Source: Vitis vinifera
Lineage: Eukaryota > Streptophyta > Magnoliopsida > Vitales > Vitaceae
Assembly: GCF_030704535.1 (NCBI RefSeq)
Contig: NC_081819.1
Coordinates: forward strand, 20,804,001-20,868,000
Direction: 5' to 3'
DNA length: 64,000 nucleotides
Of the stretch, positions 45,939-58,294 are shown one piece after another (positions within the stretch are counted from its first letter, which is position 1; each line of letters opens with the position of its first letter). A program made the translations under genes and the position numbers. The notes beneath the pieces were generated by a model. It worked only from the letters and a program-made list of their open reading frames with translations, made no database searches and was not told where the DNA came from.

Positions 45939-47720
45939 TAAATTTTAAATAGTTTGATAACATTCTAAATTTTCAAAAAAAAACCTTTTATTCCAAAAAA
46001 CAAAAACTAATTTAGAAAACCATTCCCAAAAAATAACTTTTTTAGAATGGGTATCTAAAATATTCCTAACGTTCCACGTAGCAACTATGTGACATAAAGT
46101 ACCATAAATTTAGAAATATTTTAAGGTACCATATTTTAAAAAAATATTTTTAAAAAATATTTTAAAAATTTTATATATTTGTTTATATTATAAGATCCTT
46201 GTATTTATATCTCAAATTACTCAAAAATATCCTTGAATGGTTTCTATTGATTTAAAAAGTAGTAGAACAATTTATTTCTTCTGACAGTGTCGGTCGCTTT
46301 GGGCATTTTTTACAATTAAAACATGGCATGAAAGTTTGGTACGGTGGTTGAAATTATCATAAATTTGAAAGGGATGCCCAAGTTCCGTCCAAATCTCAAA
46401 AACGATAGTTGGTTCAATTACTCTCCATGTGCAAGCCAAATTCTTTCCTGGCAAAACCCTCAAATCCATTTCTTGGAACTAAAATTTGTACCGTCTCTAT
46501 CATTAATCCTAAATTCAATTTGAAATTCCAAACTTCAATATTATGAGTTCGAAATTAATTTCCAATGTGGTCTTATAACTCATATGCCACTGGATTCTAG
46601 ATAGGAGCAGAACCAACAATGGTGGAGACACGCCATCTTTCCATTTCCATTGATGACTTGAAGGGGGGCCTACCTACCTACATACCTATTAATAAGTGGC
46701 TTCGGTTTATTTAGATAATGAACATATACCCAAAAAAAGACTTTATTAAGAGAAGTATATAAAAAAGATAGAACATTAAACTATTCGTAAAGACCGATTT
46801 GATCGACTTTTCTTGAGATCCTAAATGAGGAAACCTTAGGAAGGGTAAAAGACTCCAAGTAACAGTCACGTACGATATCAGCTTTTCCCCTTTCCTTTGA
46901 CAGATAAGAGTTACCTACTCAATTGCAGGATGTTTATTAGACAAATAAATGCCCCAGCTACAAAAGTGAAGCTCTATCATGTGAGCTATATCACCTTGAG
47001 CCAAATGAAGCATGCATAAAAAAGAATTAGATGCTTCTTTATATATGTTTGTATATGTATAACACATGATAAGATCATTCATGCAGCCTGTTGATTTTCT
47101 TACAACAATTCTTAGTGAAAAAATTAGAAAAAAACAAAAGAAAACACACAAATTTAATGTGATTTGACAAATTGTCTATATCCACGAGAATAAAAAGGAA
47201 GACTTTTATTACATCTAAAATTAAGATTATATAAAAAGGTATTTATATTAACCATCAAATATTAAAATTCTAAAAATACCCTTAAATCGTACCATGAAGG
47301 GGCGTTGCCTCTCGCACCCCCAACATATCGTTCACCCTCAATAATAAAAATATGAATTTGAATGAAAAATGTCATCATTCCACTATGTTCTACTTCAATA
47401 TTTAACCATTTTTCTCCATATATATATATAAAAGCCACATAATACAACACAGCCTTTTTAAATGTGTTTCACACATCAGTTGAAGGTCAAACATTTCAAT
47501 ATCTCAACTATATGATGCGCAATTAAAAATCTTATCAAAATTGATGTAAATCATGTTACTGGTGTCCCACATGAAAGACTTATGTGTCCTAGCGCTCCAA
47601 CTAGCAACAACCTTCCTGTCATTTCATTTAAGTACGTTGGACTACTGCTATATATGTGTTTGCACAATACTTGACATTCCGATATAGTTTCAGTCTCATC
47701 CAAAAGCTGAGCTGCGTGTC
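45939..47720. other. Relic D-type flank and 5' flank of B'
   Basis: Counterpart of 1286-3071, with small indels near 46130-46170, where ATATTTTTAAAA is repeated, and near 46720. A candidate TATA box for B' (TATATAT) is at 47649-47655. No gene is seen. Confidence 0.7.
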
Positions 47721-50700
47721 ATGGAGCCAGTAGGTGATCTGGATTCAAGACAGCAAGCTCTCAAGCCCATTCAAACAAAGAGATTAGCAGCAAGAGAAGT
47801 TGAAGGAGATGGCAAAAAACCCGAGGATATCAAAGAAGAAGAAGAAGGAGAAGCTTTGAGTCCAGTTGGTCGAATTTTTCATGAAACTTGCTTCAATGTC
47901 TATGTCATAGCCATTGCTGGGTTCAAAATCAGAATCAATGTGGATGTTGTTAAAGCCAATTTGGAGCACACTCTGCTTAAGCACCCTCGTTTCTCTAGCT
48001 TGCAGGTATGAAAAAAGCTTTTTGGTACATTAATTAATATCTTAGCATGATATATATCTAAACCAAGCTTCTTTTACGTAAGGCTTTATTTGAATGCCTG
48101 TCCTATTTTTTTGTTTTTAAAAGATAAAAACTCATCTCCTCTTGGCTTATCAATTTATTTTTTTATATTATCTCGATTAGGTGAAGGACGTGAAAAAGGA
48201 TGGAGGGATGAAATGGGTTCCAACAAAGGTGGACTTGGACAAGCACATTATAATACCAAGCCTCCACCACACCATTTCTTCACCAGACAAGATGGTGGAA
48301 GACTACATCTCCAATCTCAGTAAAACCTACATAGACTACTCTAAGCCTCTTTGGGAGCTCCATATTCTCAACATTAAGACCTCGGATGCCGAGTCTGTCG
48401 CCGTTTTCCGAATCCACCATTCCCTGGGTGACGGCATGTCCCTCATGTCTCTTGTCCTCTCTTGCTCCCGTCAAATCTCCAACCCGAAAGCTCTCCCAAC
48501 TTTGCCAGCGAAAAAGACTTCGAATCCTGATCCGGTAAACTCCGGCAGGATTTGGTGGACAATTCGACTGGTTTGGAATACTATTATAGATGTTTTGATG
48601 TTTCTTGCCACAACTCTCTTCTTAAAGGATACCATGACACCACTCAGCAATGGTTGGAAAAAGGGAGGTGGGCATGTGCCAAGGAGGTTTGTTTACCGAA
48701 CCGTTAGTCTTGATGATATTAAACTAATCAAGAATGGGATGAAAACAGTAAGTTGATTCCAAAAACTGGCTCCACCCTTTAAGTTTCCTTGTATACTTGT
48801 GCTTTAAATAGAAACATAATACAACATTTTCATTTTTAAAAATAAGACAAATTTCAATTAAAATAATAATAATGATTATTTTAAAAAATAATTTAAAATA
48901 AATATAAATTGATTACCTAATTTATGTTTTTTATCAAATTTATTATTACTTTTTTTTATATTTTTATTTAAAAATAAAATAGCCTACACGTGAAATATAT
49001 AACAATGTAAACTTATGGGTTTACATTATTTAGACTTAATAAATCATATTGTTTTGGGGCATTGCAGACTATTAACGATGTTGTAATGGGAGTGTCATTG
49101 GCTGGTCTTTCTCGATATCTCAATAGAAGATATGGTAAGCTTTCATTAATTCTCAGTTCAATTTCTCTACCTACCCAACCATTGTATCCAAGCTTACAAG
49201 TCACATTGAAGCTATGTATATAATATAATCAATTGGGAAATTTGGAAGAGAGCTAGATAAAATAATCTTTAAACTATATGAGTAGAAACTCTTTAACATG
49301 TGTTCCATTTATTAATTGCAGGTGAGACCAAGGAAGATAAAGGAGCCACCCAAAAGAAAAATAATCTTCCGAAGAATATTCGCCTGAGGGCAACTCTTAT
49401 GATGAATATAAGACCATCACCAGGGCTTCATGTGAGTGATTTTCATATTCAATTTGAAAGAATATTTGTAGGAAAATGTGGCTGCTGTGTGGCCAACTTT
49501 AAGATGTGGCCAACTTTAAGATATAATAGGGATTTTGTTTTCAACAGCTTTTAACCTCTGTTTTCAAAGTGTATAGAACAACAACGGTTAAGGTCATGTT
49601 TGGATGCATTTCTTACTTTTTATTTTTAAACATAAAAAATAGTATATAAAACATAGGAATTATTAACGAAAAAAAATAGAAAAAAAAATGAAGGAAAATA
49701 AAATTTAGATTCAAAATCAATAATTTATTTTTATATGTTTTTTCAAACTCATTCTACTTAGTTCTTCTATCATATAAAGATCAAATAATTTTTAAATGTA
49801 TACATTTTTAACTAATTTTAATTATATTTAATTTTCTTTAAAAAAAATTTATGGTGAAGTCAAATATGAGAAAACTATTTTTTTTAGCATTTTTTTTATT
49901 TTTTTATTACTTCCCGAAAACCAAACAACCAATATATTACTTTGAAAAGTGTATAAGAGTATGAAGTTATGTTTTAATAGTAACTTTAATGTTTAAAAAG
50001 TTCTCTCAATAAGAGGATTATAATATACATTAAACTCGATACTCTGATTATTAGTGGATATAACTATCAAAATGCTTTCAAAACACATTTTCCATTTAAA
50101 TTAAAATATTAATTAATTTTCTATAGAAATATCTTCAATAAATTGTTAGTGAAAAAAAAATGTTTTAACAACAATCACCTTAAAATCCTTCATGTGCTAC
50201 AAAACAAATTGATTGGTTTATTCATCATGAAATTTCATGGTAATTAGGCTTTAGCGGAGATGATGGAGAAGGGGTCTAAAGCGAAATGGGGAAATTGGAT
50301 TGGATCTATGCTCCTCCCTTTTGCCATTGCCTTATATGATGACCCTTTAGACTATGTTCGTCAAACTAAAGCCACAATCGATCGAAAGAAGCATTCTCAT
50401 GAAGCTATATTTACATGTTTCATTATTAAGACAGTTCTCAAATTATTTGGTGCTAAGGTATGAATTTCCTTATCCTTAATATTGAAATAGATCACCTAGG
50501 AAATTATACATTTTCAAGCTCCTCTTCTTCCAAAAAAAATAATAATAATAAAATCTAACTTCTATTTTTTGTTTTCTTTCCTTTCTACTTTCTTCTTGTG
50601 ATCTTACCTTGGAGATCTTTTTTTTGGCATGGCAAATAGGTTGCAGCATTTTTATACCATAGAGTTATGAATCACACGACAATGTGCTTCTCAAATGTGG

Positions 50701-50784
50701 TTGGACCTATGGAAGAAATCGGTTTTTATGGCCATCCAATGGCTTTCCTTGCTCCAAGCGTTTACGGCCAACCACAAGTAAGTC

Positions 50785-50822
<38 letters not shown>

Positions 50823-51523
50823 GTTATTTGATTAAATGGGTCATTGAAAACTCAAATATGAAAAAATGACCTTTGTGGTTTGAAAGCATGAACCATAATC
50901 GAGAAATTATATTTGTATTCATCAATTTTTTAATTACATTTATCATATTTATACATTCACTTTAAAATACTAACCGTATTAATACATCACCTACAAATTT
51001 CCAATATTATAAAAACACCCTTCCTATTCTTCTCTTTTTTACACATTCACTTTAAAATACTAACCGTATTAATACATTACCTACAAATTTCCAATATCAT
51101 AAAAACACCGTTCCCATTCTTCTCTTCTATACCTATCTTTTTTTTCTTTTTTTTTCTATTAACTTTTTTTCTTCTCAATAATAAATCCTAAGAGAAACTA
51201 TCTTTTAGGGCTTATTCTTCATGTAAATTTTGATTAAAAAAACATTTTGTAAAAATAGTTGAAAAACAAATAGAATTTTTTTTATAAATAATTAGAAGTG
51301 AGAAATCATGAAAAAGTTCAAAAGAAATAATATTATGACTGACTTTTTATTATGTGTTTTGTTGTAGGGATTGATGATTCATTTCCAAAGTTACATCAAT
51401 AAAATGACATTTATTCTTTCAGTTGATGAAGAAATAATTCCTGATCCTAATCGATTATGTGATGATCTTGAAGAGTCACTCAAGTTTATCAAGGATGTTG
51501 TTATTGCAAGAGGTCTTGTCTAG
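47721..51523 (+). CDS. WSD1-like O-acyltransferase (wax ester synthase/DGAT), gene B'
   Basis: Intact duplicate of gene B with exons 47721-48005, 48181-48747, 49068-49134, 49322-49431, 50248-50457, 50640-50777 and 51368-51523, 510 aa, all introns GT-AG. HHSLGDG (174-180) and SNVVGP (about 431-436) are unchanged. Against B I count 14 coding differences, eight of which change the protein: S to L in the N-terminal linker, A to S and V to A and K to N after the active site, V to A in exon 5, and Q to R, A to V, D to G near the C-terminus. None touches the two core motifs. The two genes should be regulated alike at first, since the 5' flanks are nearly the same; an almost doubled dose or slow divergence are both possible. 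Confidence 0.88.
50783..50822. repeat. (TA)n(TG)n microsatellite in intron 6 of B'
   Basis: A compound TA/TG run just after the exon 6 donor, longer in its TA part than the one at 6115-6145 in gene B. Confidence 0.9.
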
Positions 51524-52457
51524 AAAAATTCCATAAAATAAGAATGATTATTACATGTTACATCCATATATGAACTATGAAGATTTGTGCTTTTATGGTC
51601 ATTTGTGGTTTTAATCGAGTGTGTTTTATAAATCTAAAGTGAAATGTTTTATTTTCGAATAAATTTTGAGCTTTATAATGTTATATATATGTCACATGCA
51701 CGTATGCTTGGAAATTTTTATATGAGAATAAGACATGTGGGTCATGCCTTGTTTTGGGAATGGGCCTAACTTGGGCCAGCCTTGGGCTTGAGCCTAATTA
51801 GGTCTTAAGTTGGGCTAATTAGTACGATGAAGTCAAAAACTAGCAAAATTTTGGGCTCCATGATATCTCAAAATTTAAAATTGATTAAAGCCATTAATAT
51901 CGGGCCACATCAACGGCTAAAGTTGCAAGGCGACAACCGCCATCACTTGGCAACTCCCAAGCCCTGTTGCTCTAATGGCTAGAGATATTAATCCGCCTGA
52001 ACCCTAGAAAAAACTCATAGATATATATATAGAGAGAAAATATATTATACTTAAAAACAAATTTAAAATAATGATTTATATACTCAAAAACAGTTTAATA
52101 TAATGATTTATTTAGTTAAATATATTTAAGGATATAAAAAAATCATGACACAGATATGATTACTTTTTAATTATTTAAAAATATTTAAAATATTATTTTC
52201 CAGTTTATACTTTTCTTATATTTAATATTAAAAATTTTAATTTAATTACAAAATAGATGATGTAGTTTGATAAATTTAAAAAAATAATTAAAATTTATTT
52301 TTTTATTAAGTTTAATATTTTAGATTATAATAAATCGATTTTATGTGCTTTTATAAATATCAATCAAGTTTAGCTTGGTAGTGAAGTGGCGTGATAAAAG
52401 TTGTTTTCTCTTTATTAAATCCAACCTTTTTCTTTAATAATTTTAAAAACTTCAATG
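51524..52457. other. 3' flank of B' up to the copia insertion
   Basis: Counterpart of 6847-7780. The last five bases, CAATG (52453-52457), are the left target-site duplication of the copia element. AATAAA at about 51658 is the matching poly(A) signal. Confidence 0.75.
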
Positions 52458-52809
52458 TGTTGTAAAATAAGGACAAATATAATGCAAATCAAAGTAGTAG
52501 AGATAAAATATGTCTTACATTGATATATAATATGAAAGAAGGAATCAAAGAAGAGAATTGAGAAAGTGAAAGAAAGAGAGAGAGAGAATGAGAAGAAGAA
52601 CTTTTCTTTTTTTTCTTGGGATGTCTATTACAGGAAACGGGAAGCCCTTTTATAGGTTTTTTAAATGGCTTCCATTAATATCCTCATTAATGAATATTAA
52701 TGAAACTCATAAATAACATTAATGGTTTCCATTAATGAGTATTAATGGAAGTCATAAATAATACTTAATTAACATTAATGTGGTGACATTCATTACTACA
52801 ATTATAACA
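52458..52809 (-). repeat. 3' LTR of copia element
   Basis: 352 bp. The GA run is shorter than in the other LTR. It contains many ATTAATG words that can fold into hairpins (CTTCCATTAAT near 52668 against ATTAATGGAAG near 52741). Confidence 0.96.
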
Positions 52810-53008
52810 CTTCCTCTTGGATGTTCACCACATTGAAAGAATATGCCTCATTAAAACCTTGCTAGTAAAAAACCCTATAGGAAAAACCTAGCGAAGGAAA
52901 AAGAGTACAATATTCTTTTCTTGGTATATTAGGATTGCCTCATTAAAAACCTTGTTAGTAAAACCCAGTAGGACAAAACCTGGACGAAGGAAAAAATAGT
53001 ACAGTACA

Positions 53009-54382
53009 CTAACACCCTTTTACAAGCATACTCCCCCTCATGTCGATATCCTTGAGTTGACGCATTCCAATTCTGTATATTAACTTCTTGAATGTTGAGG
53101 TTGGCAATGATTTTGTGAATAAATCTGTTAGATTATTACTTGAGCGTATTTGTTGCACATCAATTTCACCACTTTTCTGGAGTTCATGTGTATAAAAGAA
53201 TTTTGGTGAAATGTGTTTAGTTCTATCTCCTTTAATATAACCCCCTGTTATTTGTGCAATGCATGCAACATTATCTTCAAATAATATTGTCGGGTCACCT
53301 TTGATAGAGGAGAGTCCACATGATTCCCGAATATGCTGGATCATAGATCTTAGCCATATACATTCACGACTTGTTTCATGAATTGCCAGTATTTCTGAAT
53401 AATTTGATGATGTGACCACCATTGTTTGTTTGACAGATCTCCATGAAATAGCAGTACCATTGCAATTAAACACATACCCTGTTTGTGACCTGCCTTTATG
53501 TGGATCTGAAAGATATCCTGCATCTGCATATCCAAGCAATTGTTGCTTTGATTCCCTTGAGTAAAATAAACTCATATCAATAGTTCCACGAAGATAACGC
53601 AATATATGTTTGATACCATTCCAATGTCTTCGAGTTGGAGCGGAACTGTATCTTGCCAATAAATTAACAGAAAAAGCAATGTCTGGACGTGTACAATTGG
53701 CAAGATACATAAGTGCACCAATAGCACTAAGATATGGTACTTCAGGACCAAGTAACTCTTCATCTTTTTCGCAATGACGAAATGGGTCATTTTTCACATC
53801 AAGTGATCGGACAACCATTAGAGAACTTAAAGGATGCGCTTTGTCCATATAAAAACGCTTCAAAACTTTCTTAATGTATGTTGATTGATGTACTAAAACT
53901 CCATTTGGAAAATGCTTGATCTGTAAGCCAAGACAAAATTTTGTTTTTCCAAGATCTTTCATCTCAAATTCCTTTTTCAAGTAATTTGTTGTTCTTGTGA
54001 GCTCTTCAGGAGTTCCAACAAGATTTAAGTCATCAACATACATTGCAATAATTGTAAATCCGGTTTCTGATTTCTTAATGAAAATGCATGGGCATATAGG
54101 GTTATTCACATACCCTTCTTTTAGCAAGTATTCGCTAAGGCAATTGTACCACATGCGTCCAGATTGCTTTAATCCATACAAGGATCGTTGTAACTTGATT
54201 GAGTACATGCTACGAGGCTTTGTGTTATTTGCTTCAGGCAATTTAAATCCTTCAGGGATTTTCATGTATATATCATTATCCATGGATCCGTATAAATATG
54301 TTGTAATAACATCCATGAGACGCATATCTAGTCCTTCTAAGACTGCCAAACTAATTAAGAAACGAAATGTGATTGCGTCCAT
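53009..54382 (-). pseudogene. Copia reverse transcriptase (C-terminal part) and RNase H
   Basis: A 457-codon frame includes MDVITTYLYGSMDNDIYMK, SLYGLKQSGRMWY, the catalytic YVDDL (MYVDDLNLVG) and the RNase H region (YADAGYLSDPHKGRSQTGYV to the VACIAQITGGYIKG and HI.PKFFYTHELQ blocks). It is separated from the upstream part of reverse transcriptase by a TAG at about 54420 (after QGFS), probably CAG in the ancestor. The start listed is simply the first ATG after that stop. Confidence 0.92.
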
Positions 54383-54421
54383 GACGGGAGAATATGTTTC
54401 CTCGTAGTCAATACCAGGTCT

Positions 54422-55186
54422 CTACGAGAAACCTTGTGCTACTAATCGCGCTTTATATCTTATGATCTCATTATTTTCATTGTGTTTTCGTACAAATACC
54501 CATTTGTACCCAACAGGCTTTACATCTTCAAGTGTTTGGACTACAGGTCTAAAAACTTCTCGTTTTATTAATGAGTTTAATTCTGCCTGTAGAACTTCTT
54601 TCCATATTAGCCAATCATTTCTATGTCGACATTCTTCCACATTTCGTGGTTCGGGATCTTCATCATTTCTTATGATATCAGAGGCCACTTGGAAAGCAAA
54701 AATATTGTTAATAACAATATTATTTCGATCCCATTTTTCTCCCGTTTGTACATAACCTACTGAGATCTCACAATTTTCAGGTACCTGTGCCTCTTCAGGG
54801 GCTTCTTGTTCAATATGTGCCTCTTCAGGGGCTTTCTGCATTATTTGTGCCTCTTCTAGGGCTATAGATTTATCAATTTTAAGCTTATCAGTTATTTTGA
54901 TTGTCTCTTCTAGAGTGCCAAGTTTTTCTTGGGTTCTCCTCTTCCAGGGAGTTACATCATTTGAGCCGACAGGTCTACCACGCTTTAGGTGTATCTTAGA
55001 TTCATTTGTTAACTGTCCTATAGGGACATCAATCCGTGCTGGAATATTTACAGCCGGGATATGTGACTTTGTCATTTTCTTTGTATCAATGAATGCATCT
55101 GGTAATTGATTTGCAAGATTTTGCAAATGAATGATCCTTTGAACTTCTAGTTCACATTGATTTGTACGAGGATCAAGATGAGTCAT
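54422..55186 (-). pseudogene. Copia linker and N-terminal reverse transcriptase
   Basis: A frame of 254 codons. It begins in the linker after integrase, has a repeated acidic stretch (EEAQIMQKAPEEAHIEQEAP), and ends with the conserved block KPVGYKWVFVRKHNENNEII and YKARLVAQGFS. A frameshift near 55195 cuts it off from integrase. Confidence 0.88.
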
Positions 55187-55371
55187 AGTAAATGTCTCCC
55201 AACTAATTCTCGTCGTTCTTCAGGAATCGACTTTTCTCCCCCTAATGATAGGAAAACACTTTCATTAAAATGACAATCCACAAAGCGGGCTGTAAAAACA
55301 TCGCCTATCAAAGGTTCAAGATATCTTATGATAGATGAAGAATCAAAACCTACATAAACCCCAAGTCTTCG

Positions 55372-56634
55372 TTAGGGACCCATTTTAGTGCGTTGTGTAG
55401 GTGCAATTGGTACATATACTGCACAACCAAAGATTCGTAAGTGAGAGATATTTGGTTGTTTTCCAAGCACAAGTTGTGAAGGGGAGTATTCATGGTAAGT
55501 TGTAGGTCGAATACGGACTAAAGCTGCAGCATGCATAATAGCATGTCCCCAGGCGGAAGTAGGTAATTTGGTTTTCATTAGTAATGGTCGAGCTATTAAT
55601 TGGAGACGTTTGATGAAGGATTCTGCTAAACCATTTTGGGTATGAGTATAAGCAACAGGATGCTCAATATTTATCCCTACTGACATGCAATAGTCAATGA
55701 ATGTTTGAGAAGTAAATTCGCCAGCATTATCAAGACGTATTGTCTTAATTGGATAATCTGGAAATTGTGCTCGTAATCTGATTATTTGTGCAAGGAGTCT
55801 AGCAAAGGCTACATTACGTGTAGAAAGGAGACAAACATATGACCACCTAGTAGAAGCATCTATTAAGATCATAAAATAACAGAATGGTCCACATGGTGGA
55901 TGGATAGGCCCACATATGTCCCCATGTATTCTTTCTAAAAAGATTGGTGACTCAGATATGACTTTAGTAAAAGATGGTCTGATTATCAATTTACCTTGTG
56001 AGCAGGCAGCACATGAGTATTCATTGGGCAAAAGAATCTTCTGGTTCTTTAGTGGATGCCCATGTGAGTGTTCGATTATTCGACGCATCATTGAAGACCC
56101 TGGGTGACCTAGCCTGTCATGCCAAAGGACAAAAACTTTTGGGTCGTTGAACTTCTGGTTCACGACAACATATGATTCAATAGGCTTTATAGTTGTATGA
56201 TACAACCCAGAGGAGAAAGCCGGGAGTTTTTCCATTATAAGCTTCTGGCCAGATATAATGGAAGTAATGTAAAGATATTCTACATTATCTTCATTCATAG
56301 TTTCAATATGATATCCATTTCTGCGGATATCTTTAAAACTGAGCAAATTTCTTCTGGATTTGCTAGAATATAACGCGTCATTTATATGGAATCTAGTTCC
56401 ATTTGGCAACGTTATGTTTGCTCTTCCAGAACCTTCAACTAAGTTTGTAGTACCAGATATGGTACTTACATTAGCTTTTATTAATGTCAATTCAAGGAAA
56501 TATCTTTTATCTCGAAGAATTGTGTGCGTGGTCGCACAGTCTGCGAGACATACATCATCCTCATTCATCTTGAGACCAAATAACACATGGACTTCAAATA
56601 TAACAAAAAAAACAAGACATAATGTAAATAACAA
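55372..56634 (-). pseudogene. Copia protease and integrase
   Basis: A frame of 420 codons. The protease-type motif is LADCATTHTIL; Cys takes the place of the Ser often seen in this motif. The integrase zinc region LWHDRLGHPGSSMMRRI and the core GDICGPIHPP, IRLDNAGEF and QNGLAESFIKR give the D, D, E residues. It ends at a TAA after QRTKMGP that interrupts the family's RRLGVYVGFD continuation. Confidence 0.92.
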
Positions 56635-56692
56635 AGTAAATCAGATGTAAATATAAGACATAATAATATATTATTTCATATATAAAGTAACA

Positions 56693-57708
56693 TCAATCAA
56701 TGTTAATTTTCTCATCATTTATCAAATGGTCTGTTTTTTCATTGAGACCTCCAAAGAAATCAATGTCATAGTAGGTTAGGTTCAATCCATCACCATCGGT
56801 AAAGTTCATCTCTATCTCTTTTCCTTTAGCTTTTATTGATGCTTGGTAAAGGTCGACCAAATGTTTGGGCGTACGACAGGTACGCGACCAATGCCCCTTC
56901 ATACCACATCTATAACAATTATTCTCATGGTTCTTAGGAGGTTTATCTTGTAAACGCTTCCCATTTTCTTGTATTGTCTCAGTATTGTTCCACTTCTGGT
57001 GGTGCAATGAGGCTTTCATTTTCTGAGAATTATTACTATAAGAACCATGGTATCGAGAATTTCTTCCTCGTCCACGTCCACGAGTTTGGGACGATATTGC
57101 ATTCACTTCAAGGAATGGTTCAGATCCAGTTGGACGAGACTGGTGATTTCTCATCAAAAGCTCATTATTTTGTTCAGCAACAAGAATACATGATATTAAT
57201 TCAGAATATTTTGTAAATCTACGCTCTCGATATTGCTGTTGCAGGAGCACATTCGAGGCATGAAACGTAGTAAAAATTTTCTCTAACATGTCTTCCTCTG
57301 TGATTTTTTTTCTCCACACAGCTTTAATTGAGAGCTGATTTTGAAAAGTACAGAGTTGTATTCACTAATAGTTTTAAAATCTTGCAACCTTAGGTGCATC
57401 CAATCATATCGAGCTTTTGGGAGAATCACAGTTTTCTGGTGGTCATATCTTTCCTTCAAATTATTCCATAGAGTAAAAGGGTCTTTTATCGTAAGATACT
57501 CATTTTTTAAACCTTCATGGAGGTGATGGCGAAGGAAAATCAATGCTTTTACGCGATCCTGCAGGGATGCTTGATTTCCTTGTTTAATCGTAGCTCCAAG
57601 GTTCATTGCATCAAGATGTAATTCAGCATCAAGGATCCAAGATAGATAGTTCTTTCCCGAAATGTCAAGTGCCACAAATTCGAGTTTTGTGATATTCGAC
57701 ATTATCAA
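56693..57708 (-). pseudogene. gag: Copia gag, frameshifted
   Basis: The first part (57708-57283; MSNITKLEFVALDISGKNYL) and second part (57319-56693) overlap in different frames, so one frameshift lies near 57300. The second part has an RG-rich stretch and a zinc knuckle CYRCGMKGHWSRTC, then a stop before the protease region. Confidence 0.9.
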
Positions 57709-57935
57709 ATAACTTCATATATATGACAAACAATATTATTAAAATCAGTTATAATAACTTGATAGCATTGATATAACTACGATTATAAACAAAATCAAAT
57801 AATTTGTTTATAACTTTTAACAATATGTAACAAAACAAATTAACAATAATATAAATATGTAAAATTTTATTCTATATAAATAACTTCAAGTTTAAGATAC
57901 GAGAATTACCTTCAGAGCAATTCGTGTTGATAACG

Positions 57936-58294
57936 TGTTGTAAAATAAGGACAAATATAATGCAAATCATAGTAGAGATAAAATATATCTTACTTTGATA
58001 TATAATATGAAAGAAGGAATCAAAGAAGAGAATTGAGAAAGTGAAAGAAAGAGAGAGAGAGAGAGAGAGAGAATGAGAAGAAGAACTTTTCTTTCTTTTC
58101 TCGGGATGTCTATTACCAGAGACAGGAAGCCCTTTTATAGGCTTTTTAAATGGCTTCCATTAATATCCTCATTAATGAATATTAATAAAACTCATAAATA
58201 ACATTAATGGTTTCCATTAATGAGTATTAATGGAAGTCATAAATAATACTTAATTAACATTAATGTGGTGACATTCATTACTACAATTATAACA
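57936..58294 (-). repeat. 5' LTR of copia element
   Basis: 359 bp. On the minus strand TATAAAAG (58132-58139) is a good TATA box. The GA run (58049-58072) is longer than in the 3' LTR. The primer-binding region just inside (57935 downwards, CGTTATCAACACG) is not the common TGGTATCAGAGC type. Confidence 0.96.

Larger units (their letters stand above)
52458..58294 (-). mobile_element. Ty1/copia LTR retrotransposon, complete but disrupted
   Basis: A 5,837-bp element on the minus strand is bounded by LTRs starting TGTTGTAAAA and ending TATAACA, with the target-site duplication CAATG at 52453-52457 and 58295-58299. The empty site is preserved at 7776-7780 in the left duplicate, so the borders are certain. 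Gag, protease, integrase, reverse transcriptase and RNase H are in copia order. A purine tract CCAAGAGGAAG (minus strand, 52810-52820) adjoins the 3' LTR. Coding is broken by stops near 55375 and 54420 and by frameshifts near 57300 and 55195. LTR divergence is 10 substitutions plus two indels in about 350 bases. Confidence 0.97.
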
